The translations under genes and the position numbers were made by a program. The notes beneath the pieces were generated by a model that was not told where the DNA came from, made no database searches, and worked only from the letters and a program-made list of their open reading frames with translations. 30,296 nucleotides of DNA from a bacterium (GTDB lineage: Bacteria > Patescibacteriota > Minisyncoccia > Minisyncoccales > UBA10102): contig JAUYJR010000031.1 of the NCBI GenBank assembly GCA_030699255.1, positions 1-30,296 on the forward strand, written 5' to 3'. Below, piece after piece: positions 1-6,158 of this stretch; position 1 is the first letter of the stretch, and each line of letters opens with the position of its first letter.

Positions 1-110
1 ACCCCTCTCGCGCTCCAGCGGCGCTCGGGGGTTGCGCTCTCAACGATTTGCCCCTTCAGGGACCAATCCAAATCGTTTCCGAGAGCTTTCCAAAAAGCAG
101 CATTTCTCGT
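1..110. repeat. Nested inverted repeats at window edge (possible structured RNA)
   Basis: GCTCTC (36-41) plus AACGATTTG (42-50) can pair with CAAATCGTT (69-77) plus GAGAGC (81-86), giving 15 base pairs with a 3-nt bulge at 78-80. A small CCC-TTCA-GGG hairpin (52-61) lies inside it. Positions 1-32 are also self-complementary and GC-rich, unlike the following 100 bases. No tRNA, SRP, RNase P or 6S signature was recognised. A minus-strand open frame starting at ATG 212 and running off the window edge covers the same bases (about 70 codons without a stop), so this could instead be the 5' end of an unrecognised minus-strand gene. The identity is undecided. Confidence 0.35.
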
Positions 111-177
111 GGCACCGCTGTTATATAATGTTATTGCAGAGCGATATCTCTTTGCTCTGTAGCGATGTCTTTGACTT

Positions 178-204
178 TTGAATTTTGCATTTATCAAGTA
201 TACT
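178..204 (+). promoter_or_regulatory. Promoter of the V4R/PAS/kinase operon, leaderless type
   Basis: The -10 box TATACT (199-204) ends 6 nt before ATG 211. The best-spaced -35 candidate is TTGAAT (178-183, 15-nt spacer). TTGACT (171-176) is a better hexamer but its spacer is 22 nt. Transcription starting about 7 nt after the -10 box would begin at or next to the start codon, so the first gene is predicted to be translated from a leaderless mRNA. No Shine-Dalgarno sequence precedes ATG 211. Confidence 0.5.
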
Positions 205-210
205 AAACCC

Positions 211-810
211 ATGAATGTAACCCAAGAAGAAATTTCCCACTTGCGCGAAATGCAAGGGCAGGTTCGTGGAACGGTTTTTCAAACCGATGCCGCGTATATT
301 GAGGGAAAGAACGGTCTCAAGGGGCTTTCTCTTGTTGAGGAGAAGATGAAGGAGTGGGGATGTTCTATTTCGTATAAAACCATTAAGGCTTCGGACTGGC
401 TTCCGGTGGGGTTTCGCACGTTATCCATTCTTGCCGCAACGGAGGCATTTTCTTGGAACAAAGAAGACGTGTTTCGCATGGGGTATGAGGCTCCCGCACG
501 ATCTTTTGTGGTGAAAATGCTCATGAAGTACTTTTTGAGCATTCACCAAACATACAAGCAGAGCGCCCAGTACTGGCCAAGTCACTATACTATAGGAACA
601 TTAGAGACCCCCGAATTTAACGAGAAAGAGAAATTTATGGTTGTTCGCCTAAAAGATTTTTCTATTCATCCTATTCTTTGCAACTACTTTAAGGGATATT
701 TCACGCGAGTTACGGAAATTGCTTCCCCGTATCAAAACATAAAAGTTCAGGAGCGAATATGCGCTTTTGAAGGGGGCAAAGATCATGAGTTTTTGCTTTC
801 CTGGGAATAA
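211..810 (+). CDS. V4R/DUF2378-like sensory domain protein, copy A
   Basis: A 199-aa soluble protein with no membrane segment. It shares a pattern with two paralogues downstream: QVRG near the N-terminus, a WLPVG segment, FRMGYEAPARSF followed by KYF, then YTIGTLE, a Cys in CNYFKGY, and a late Cys in ERICAFEGG before a hydrophobic end. This resembles the small-ligand-binding fold of V4R, heme-NO-binding and myxobacterial DUF2378 proteins. The assignment rests on pattern memory, not a search. ATG 211 is chosen over the upstream TTG 178 because it matches the paralogue length and sits just after a -10 box. The next gene starts 3 nt after the stop. The ligand is unknown; the likely role is a sensory input to the kinase encoded downstream. 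Confidence 0.6.
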   Translation: MNVTQEEISHLREMQGQVRGTVFQTDAAYIEGKNGLKGLSLVEEKMKEWGCSISYKTIKASDWLPVGFRTLSILAATEAFSWNKEDVFRMGYEAPARSFVVKMLMKYFLSIHQTYKQSAQYWPSHYTIGTLETPEFNEKEKFMVVRLKDFSIHPILCNYFKGYFTRVTEIASPYQNIKVQERICAFEGGKDHEFLLSWE

Positions 811-813
811 CGT

Positions 814-1377
814 ATGTGCCCAAAGAAAATAAATGACAAAATCACAAAAGCTCCTTCAGAGCTTGAGGTGATTGAGAGCTATGTGAAGGATCTTTGGCGT
901 TTTCTTCCTATTCCAATCTGCTCAGTAAGTCCAACACATAAAATTCTTGACGGAAACACTGCTCTTGCCGTTTTGAGCGGATATAGAGAAGATGAGCTTG
1001 TGGGACTTCTTGTATTCTCTCTTTTTTCCGGAGACATAAATTCCGGCAAGATGTTTAGTGTTGTTTTAAAGAAAAAAGGCGCGGTACAGGAGGCAACACT
1101 CAAGACAAAAACGGGAACTTCCGTTCCGGTAAAGGTTTATTCTCAAATTCGTCAAGACGAGAAGGGTCAGACAATTGGGTCCTTCCTGGGAATTGTGGAT
1201 ATGACCAAAGAAAAGAACTTTCAGCGGGAGATGGAGCATCGGGTACGAGAGCAGACCAATGCGTTGGAAGAGAAAGTGGAGGAACTACAGCGTTTCCAGA
1301 AGATGGCGGTTGGGAGAGAGATTAAGATGGTTGAGTTAAAAGAGAAGATAGAGGAATTAGAACAAAAACTTCAATAA
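814..1377 (+). CDS. Stand-alone PAS domain protein with C-terminal coiled coil
   Basis: A 187-aa protein. Residues about 20-135 form a PAS domain (FLPIPICSVSP, then GYREDELVG, ending QTIGSFLGIVDMTKEK). Residues about 138-187 form a charged coiled coil containing VGREIKMVELKEKIEELE, a linker style common in PAS/HAMP signalling proteins. There is no kinase, receiver or output domain. The PAS is clearly paralogous to the first PAS of the kinase at 2626: both share the FxPxPxC motif, the Y-x-x-R-x-DEKG segment and the GFFLG/GSFLG end. It therefore looks like a kinase sensory half without the catalytic half. It may dimerise with the kinase or carry V4R input; this is inference. Its stop overlaps the next start as TAATG. 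Confidence 0.7.
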   Translation: MCPKKINDKITKAPSELEVIESYVKDLWRFLPIPICSVSPTHKILDGNTALAVLSGYREDELVGLLVFSLFSGDINSGKMFSVVLKKKGAVQEATLKTKTGTSVPVKVYSQIRQDEKGQTIGSFLGIVDMTKEKNFQREMEHRVREQTNALEEKVEELQRFQKMAVGREIKMVELKEKIEELEQKLQ

Positions 1378-2006
1378 TGCCTGAATTCCAAACTAACAAA
1401 GTAACTCTAGAGGAGGCGAAAAAGATCATGGCATCGCCAGGACAAGTGAGAGGTATCGCAATAAAGCCAAATTGGGAGTACCTGTTCAAGGAGCACGGGG
1501 AAAAAACTCGGGCGTTGGAGTCTGAGTTTGAGCGGCTGGGATATCCATTCTCGTTTGACAAGATATCTCCCATGCAATTCTATCCCATTGGGCACGATGT
1601 TCTCTTTTTTGTTCTTGCAAAGCAAATTTTTAATTTGTCAGACGAGGAGTTCTTTCAGATGGGAGTATATGGAACTAAAACGTCATTCTTTCTCAAAATC
1701 GCATTCCGCTATTTTATCTCTCCAAAATCTACATTGGAACAGGTTCCCTCTCTTTGGAAAAAATACTACACCGTAGGCGATTTCTCGGTAGAGGAAATGG
1801 ATATGGATGGTCGTCGCGTCATTCTTCACCTATCAAATTTCTCGATTCCTCATAAGAGAAATTTCTGTCATAACCTACGGGGTTACCTTGCCACTCTTTG
1901 GAGTATTGCCATGGGAACAAAGGTTTTGTGTGAAGAGGTTTTGTGCGCGTTTGAAGATGACTCTCCTCGCCATATTTTTGTTCTCACATGGGGAGAGGAA
2001 AAGTAA
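1377..2006 (+). CDS. V4R/DUF2378-like sensory domain protein, copy B
   Basis: 209 aa, paralogous to copies A and C. It has QVRG at about residues 23-26, YPIGHD, FFQMGVYGTKTSFF, KYYTVGDF, C-x-x-LRGYL and a late Cys in EVLCAFEDD. It is the most divergent copy: the AP near the A/G-x-x-S element is lost, and an acidic MDMDGR insertion replaces the NEKE turn. ATG 1377 shares one base with the stop of the PAS gene (TAATG), which implies translational coupling. No Shine-Dalgarno is visible. It probably forms part of a sensory complex with the neighbouring products. No catalytic motif was recognised. Confidence 0.6.
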   Translation: MPEFQTNKVTLEEAKKIMASPGQVRGIAIKPNWEYLFKEHGEKTRALESEFERLGYPFSFDKISPMQFYPIGHDVLFFVLAKQIFNLSDEEFFQMGVYGTKTSFFLKIAFRYFISPKSTLEQVPSLWKKYYTVGDFSVEEMDMDGRRVILHLSNFSIPHKRNFCHNLRGYLATLWSIAMGTKVLCEEVLCAFEDDSPRHIFVLTWGEEK

Positions 2007-2020
2007 CCGTTCTTGAAATC

Positions 2021-2632
2021 ATGAACAATCCGCAAGCTATCAAAGAAGATCGGGAAAAAGCTATCGCATTTATGGAGATGAAGGGAGATATCCGAGGACT
2101 CTCTCTCATAGCCGACTACGAGTATGTGCGGCATAAGCTTGGAGAAGAGGGGGTGAGGAAGGTGGAGAAAGAAATGGCTCTTTTGGGGCATCCTTTGCCA
2201 TTAAAGGAGATAAAACAGATGGAGTTCTACTCCATAGGGTATGCGGGAGTTATTGAGCTTGCAATAGAACGCGCGCATAGCTTCACCATGGAGGACTACT
2301 ACGAGATGGGCAGGTATGCTCCCAAAAGCTCTGTTATTCTTAAGGTGATGCTCAAGTACTTTGCGTCTTTGGATTCAGCTATTGTGCAAGCTACAAACAT
2401 ATGGAGAAAGTACTACACGGTTGGAACATTGGAAGCAACTGAGGTTAACGAGAAAGAAAGGAGAGTTATTTTCCGCATTAGTGGGTACGAGATAGCCCCC
2501 TCCACATGCCATGTTATACGTGGGTATCTTACCCAGGTTACCCAGATGATTACCGGCGAGCAGGTTGCTTCGGAAGAGCGCTCCTGCACGTTCCGAGGAG
2601 ATCCGTATCATGAAATTGTCCTTACATGGTAG
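2021..2632 (+). CDS. V4R/DUF2378-like sensory domain protein, copy C
   Basis: 203 aa from ATG 2021. An in-frame ATG at 1988 would add 11 residues and overlap copy B by 19 nt. ATG 2021 is preferred because it gives 26 residues before the conserved RG, the same as copy B. Shared elements are GDIRG, FYSIGYAG, YYEMGRYAPKSSVILK, KYYTVGTLEATEVNEKE, a Cys before IRGYL, and ERSCTFRG. It is closer to copy A than to B (same TxGTLE and NEKE elements). Its stop overlaps the kinase start by 7 nt, pairing this V4R copy directly with the PAS kinase, just as copy A is followed by the PAS-only gene. Confidence 0.6.
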   Translation: MNNPQAIKEDREKAIAFMEMKGDIRGLSLIADYEYVRHKLGEEGVRKVEKEMALLGHPLPLKEIKQMEFYSIGYAGVIELAIERAHSFTMEDYYEMGRYAPKSSVILKVMLKYFASLDSAIVQATNIWRKYYTVGTLEATEVNEKERRVIFRISGYEIAPSTCHVIRGYLTQVTQMITGEQVASEERSCTFRGDPYHEIVLTW

Positions 2633-4212
2633 ACGATTCTTTAAAGCGAGAAGAGGTAAAGATTCAGGTGCTATTGGAAGACATAGGCCTACTAGAACAG
2701 TATGTTCAGGAGCTTTCTACGTTTTTTCCGCTCCCACTCTGCTTCATCAGTCCAATTGGGGTTATGTTGGAGGTCAACCCCGCGTTTGAAGAGGCTTTTG
2801 GCTACAAGTTTCATGAGCTCATAGGAGAGTCCTTAGGAAAAATTATTGAGAAAAAACAGGCGGAGAAACTCATTGCTGAAACCATAAAAAAAGGAAGCGT
2901 GAAAGCTTCCGAAATGATTCTGCGATCCAGCAAGGGCAAGGAGATGATTGTGGGAACCTACACGCAGTCTCGCATAGATGAAAAGGGAAACTTTCTCGGA
3001 TTCTTTTTGGGAATGTTTGACCTTACAGATCTCAAGAAGGCAACAATTGACTCCCAAAATCTTGCAAAAACACTACAGGCAGAGCGGCAAGATCTGAGGG
3101 ATGCCCAGAAAGCTCTCATGAATATGTTGGAGGACACAGATGAAGAGAGGGAGCGAGCTGAGCAAGAACGCAACAGAACTCAACTCATTATCCAAAACTT
3201 TTCCGACGGACTCATTTTGATTGGGGACAGGGGACTTGTTGAACTCATGAACCCCGAGGCGGAAAAGCTCCTGGCTGTTTCAAAGCAAGAGAGTGTTGGA
3301 AAGAAGGCCGGTACAGTTTTTCCTTTGCTTGCCGAGGTACTTTTAGATCCCGCCCCCCTATTTCGAAAAGAGTTGAAGCTTCAGTCACCCCGTGTTGTTG
3401 AGGTTACCACTATTCCTGTAGAGATGGAGGGAGGCTTGCGGCGTACACTTATGGTACTGCACGATATTACAAGAGAGAAGCAGATTGAGCAGATGAAAAC
3501 GGAGTTTGTGTCTCTTGCGGCTCACCAACTGAGAACTCCGCTGTCCGCCATTAAATGGACACTCAAAATGATGCTTGATAAAGACTTGGGGCCCGTTACG
3601 AAAGATCAGGAGAATTTTTTGGGGAAAATGTATGAATCGAATGAACGCATGATTAGTCTCATTAACGATCTTCTGGATATTACGCGCATTGAAGAAGGCA
3701 GATACCTCTATAAACCGGATTTTGAGCGCATTGAAGACATTATTAAAAGTGTTGTGGATTCTTATGAAGAAGAGGCAAAACGCAAAAATATTTCTCTTGC
3801 ATTGACAATCTCATCTCAAAGCCTGCCACGTGTGCTGGTTGATGGAGAGAAGATTCGCCTTGTTTTTCAGAACTTAGTAGAGAATGCGCTCCACTATACT
3901 CCCAAAAATGGCGCCATTACCGTGACGGTTACTCTAGACAAGAAGAGCAATGAAATTGAAACTGTTGTGCAGGATACCGGCATGGGTATTCCGGAAGAAT
4001 ACCAGAATAGAATTTTTGAAAAATTCTTCCGAGCCAATGCCGCAACAAGGGTGAATACGGAGGGATCCGGACTTGGCCTTTATCTTGTGAAAAATATCGT
4101 AGAGGCCCATGAGGGGCGCGTATGGTTTAATTCCAAGGTTAATGAGGGAACGGCGTTTCACGTTGCGCTTCCAATAAAAGCAGAGCGGGATGACATTGCT
4201 TCCAATGTGTGA
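2626..4212 (+). CDS. PAS-PAS sensor histidine kinase (cytoplasmic)
   Basis: 528 aa without any transmembrane segment, so a cytoplasmic sensor. PAS1 covers about 20-135, with the FFPLPLCFISP motif shared with the PAS gene at 814. A coiled-coil linker covers about 138-185 and PAS2 about 186-285 (NFSDGLILIGD through VLHDITREK). The HisKA dimerisation helix has phospho-acceptor His300 in AAHQLRTPLSAIKW. The ATPase domain has an N-box (Asn420 in NLVENALHYTP), G1 box DTGMGIP (450-456), F box around 463-467 and G2 box GSGLGL (480-485). All catalytic motifs are intact. The gene overlaps copy C by 7 nt and precedes two receivers, its likely phosphotransfer partners. The absence of a membrane anchor fits an intracellular or diffusible signal relayed by the V4R proteins (inference). 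Confidence 0.92.
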   Translation: MVDDSLKREEVKIQVLLEDIGLLEQYVQELSTFFPLPLCFISPIGVMLEVNPAFEEAFGYKFHELIGESLGKIIEKKQAEKLIAETIKKGSVKASEMILRSSKGKEMIVGTYTQSRIDEKGNFLGFFLGMFDLTDLKKATIDSQNLAKTLQAERQDLRDAQKALMNMLEDTDEERERAEQERNRTQLIIQNFSDGLILIGDRGLVELMNPEAEKLLAVSKQESVGKKAGTVFPLLAEVLLDPAPLFRKELKLQSPRVVEVTTIPVEMEGGLRRTLMVLHDITREKQIEQMKTEFVSLAAHQLRTPLSAIKWTLKMMLDKDLGPVTKDQENFLGKMYESNERMISLINDLLDITRIEEGRYLYKPDFERIEDIIKSVVDSYEEEAKRKNISLALTISSQSLPRVLVDGEKIRLVFQNLVENALHYTPKNGAITVTVTLDKKSNEIETVVQDTGMGIPEEYQNRIFEKFFRANAATRVNTEGSGLGLYLVKNIVEAHEGRVWFNSKVNEGTAFHVALPIKAERDDIASNV

Positions 4213-4236
4213 TAGAAAGATAGTAAGTACACAACC

Positions 4237-4608
4237 ATGGGAAAAACAATTCTTCTCGTAGAGGACGAAAAACTTATCCAAGATCTACTCGTACGCAAGT
4301 TACTTGCGCAAGGATACCGCGTGGAGGTTGCGGGTGATGGCGAAGAAGCTCTTGAAAAGATTCGTCAGCTCCTGCCGGATCTCATTTTGCTTGATATTAT
4401 TTTGCCAAAGAAAGACGGCATGGAGGTTCTAGAGCAGGTACATGGAGACAAGGTTCTCTCTCAAATTCCCGTTATCATTATCTCAAACTCAGGGCAACCC
4501 GTCGAAATTGACCGCGCCAGGGAACTGGGAGCTGTTGACTGGCTTGTGAAGGCAGAATTTGACCCTCAAGAAGTTATTGAAAAGGTGCGAGCGCAGGTTG
4601 GTTTGTAG
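4237..4608 (+). CDS. Receiver-only response regulator (CheY-like), first copy
   Basis: 123 aa, a single receiver domain. The acidic pocket is Glu9-Asp10 (VEDE), the phospho-acceptor is Asp53 (LILLDIILP), the switch residue is Ser83 (IISNSG) and the conserved Lys is Lys105 (LVKAEF). There is no DNA-binding or enzymatic output domain, so it probably acts by protein contact or as a phosphate sink or relay. It starts 24 nt after the kinase stop with no terminator between them, so it is taken as the same operon. Confidence 0.9.
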   Translation: MGKTILLVEDEKLIQDLLVRKLLAQGYRVEVAGDGEEALEKIRQLLPDLILLDIILPKKDGMEVLEQVHGDKVLSQIPVIIISNSGQPVEIDRARELGAVDWLVKAEFDPQEVIEKVRAQVGL

Positions 4609-4636
4609 ACTAAAGGTCTTAAAAATACGAAGCAAC

Positions 4637-5005
4637 ATGGCAAAAATTCTCATTGTAGAAGACGATAAATTTCTCCGTGAACTTATTACACAAAAACTCG
4701 GGAAAGAGGGGTATGATCTTGTGGAAGGGGTTGATGGAGAAGAGGGGGTATCTCAGGCAAAAAAAGAATCTCCCGACCTTATTCTACTAGATTTGATTCT
4801 TCCGGGCATTGACGGGTTTGAAGCGCTCACACAAATAAAGGCGGATGAGAAAACGTCAAAGATTCCCGTGATTATTCTTTCTAACCTTGGGCAGAAAGAT
4901 GATATTGAAAGGGGGCTTAAATTGGGAGCACAAGACTACCTCATTAAGGCGCACTTTACGCCGGGTGAAATAGTGGGCAAAATAAAATCAATCCTGGGCT
5001 CTTAA
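4637..5005 (+). CDS. Receiver-only response regulator (CheY-like), second copy
   Basis: 122 aa from ATG 4637. The frame is open upstream to 4559, but those residues do not belong to the fold and would overlap the first receiver. Key residues are Glu8-Asp9-Asp10, phospho-acceptor Asp52 (LILLDLILPGIDG), Ser82 (ILSNLG) and Lys104 (LIKAHF). It is clearly paralogous to the preceding receiver, sharing the SNxGQ and I/LVKAxF elements. Two output-less receivers after one kinase suggest branched signalling or a sink arrangement (inference). holA starts 5 nt after its stop. Confidence 0.9.
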   Translation: MAKILIVEDDKFLRELITQKLGKEGYDLVEGVDGEEGVSQAKKESPDLILLDLILPGIDGFEALTQIKADEKTSKIPVIILSNLGQKDDIERGLKLGAQDYLIKAHFTPGEIVGKIKSILGS

Positions 5006-5010
5006 GCTTC

Positions 5011-5895
5011 ATGGCGCTTTTTCTCTACGGACAGGACACATATCGGGTGAGGCAAGAGCTACGAGGTATTATTGCGAATCATACAAAGGAGCAGGAAAGC
5101 TCTTCTCGCATATTTCAATGGAACGGCAAAGAAGATCTTGAAGAAGATCTTTTGCGGGAACTCCGGGCAAATTCCTTATTTGGGGGTCCCGGTCTTTTTG
5201 TTATTGAGCATGTGTTTTCTCACCCAGAGGCATGCTTGTCTCTGGCTTCTTTACTGAAGGAGCCATTGCTTGTGGTTATTGTTTGCTGGGGAGATCCTCC
5301 CCGGAGTAAGCTAACCTCGGCTTTGCTGTCAAACGCCGAATGCCGTTCATTCCCCTTATTGCAAGGGTTGGCGTTGAGATCATCAGTTATTAAAGCGTTT
5401 CAAGAGCGTGGTGTGTCAGCTCCTTCCGAACTGGTTGATCTGCTTGTGGGTTCATTTGCCGATGATCCTTGGAGTATGGCGCAGGAAATCCAAAAACTCT
5501 CTCTTGCCTTGTTGGCGGGGGTGCGGGACTGGAAGCTCCTTGTTCTTTCTCAAGTCAACATAAACATATTTGAAACAATAGAAGCAATAGCCAGGAAACA
5601 AGCCCCTGTCGCTTTTGCCCGCATAGCCAAACATATGGAGAACGGAGACGATCCTCTCTACATCCTCTCTATGCTTGCGTACCAGTTCCGCCTTCTCTTA
5701 GAAGCAAAAACCAAAAAAGATGGAGTTCCACTTTCGTTTCCTCAGAGAAAGGCTTTATCTATTGCTTCTCGTTTTTCCCAGGAATCACTGAAGGATTTTT
5801 ACAAGGAGATATGGGAAGCCGATACGTGCGCTAAAACAGGAAAAAGAGACTCTCTCTCAAGTCTCTTTTTCCTAGCAGGATCTATTTCTAATTAA
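5011..5895 (+). CDS. holA: DNA polymerase III delta subunit
   Basis: 294 aa. It begins FLYGQDTYRVRQELRGI, the usual start of HolA in this kind of genome, and later has SLFGGPGLFVIE and a C-terminal helical region typical of the clamp-loader delta subunit. The role is to open the beta clamp in the DnaX clamp-loader complex. It is somewhat shorter than typical delta (about 340 aa). It lies 5 nt after the second receiver gene and is probably the operon's last cistron. Its stop shares the palindrome TTAA (5892-5895) with the stop of convergent rpsT, the classical holA neighbour. A perfect 13-bp inverted repeat that looks like a bidirectional terminator sits inside its last codons. Confidence 0.85.
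   Translation: MALFLYGQDTYRVRQELRGIIANHTKEQESSSRIFQWNGKEDLEEDLLRELRANSLFGGPGLFVIEHVFSHPEACLSLASLLKEPLLVVIVCWGDPPRSKLTSALLSNAECRSFPLLQGLALRSSVIKAFQERGVSAPSELVDLLVGSFADDPWSMAQEIQKLSLALLAGVRDWKLLVLSQVNINIFETIEAIARKQAPVAFARIAKHMENGDDPLYILSMLAYQFRLLLEAKTKKDGVPLSFPQRKALSIASRFSQESLKDFYKEIWEADTCAKTGKRDSLSSLFFLAGSISN
5839..5872. terminator. Bidirectional intrinsic terminator inside the end of holA
   Basis: The arms GGAAAAAGAGACT (5839-5851) and AGTCTCTTTTTCC (5860-5872) are perfectly complementary over 13 bp with an 8-nt loop. Read on either strand the stem ends in a T run preceded by an A run, as in bidirectional terminators between convergent genes. It lies about 20 nt upstream of the holA stop, within holA coding sequence, and serves rpsT from the other side. 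Confidence 0.75.
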
Positions 5896-6152
5896 GACGA
5901 AATTGTCACGCGGGCGAGCCGTGACTTTACTCGTGAAGCTGATGCCGGAGGAATGGCATTTTTCTTTGCAGCTTTATCTATGGCTTTGTACGCCTGAGGT
6001 AGGAGTAATGAGGCCTCTTTTGCCTTTTGTGCTGTTGCGAGGCTTCTGATACGTTTTGTAATCTCGCGGACTCGCGACTTGAGCCGTGAATTCTCGCCTC
6101 CTCTGCGAACGCTCTGGCGCAAAGCTTTCTTTGCTGATTTTGTAATAGGCAT
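5892..6152 (-). CDS. rpsT: 30S ribosomal protein S20 (bS20)
   Basis: 86 aa, very basic. It begins MPITKSAKKALRQSVRR with the NSRLKSRVREITKRI helix characteristic of bS20, which binds the 5' and 3' minor domains of 16S rRNA. The length matches the family. It starts 6 nt after the uvrB stop. AGGAAG lies 2 nt before the ATG, a Shine-Dalgarno-like site partly formed by the end of uvrB, so rpsT is probably co-transcribed with uvrB. Its stop overlaps that of holA. Confidence 0.93.
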   Translation of the reverse strand: MPITKSAKKALRQSVRRGGENSRLKSRVREITKRIRSLATAQKAKEASLLLPQAYKAIDKAAKKNAIPPASASRVKSRLARVTISS

Positions 6153-6158
6153 GACTTC

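Noticed and set aside
1988..2020. Upstream ATG for V4R copy C
   Set aside because: Would overlap copy B by 19 nt and extend beyond the paralogue N-terminus; ATG 2021 gives matching length.
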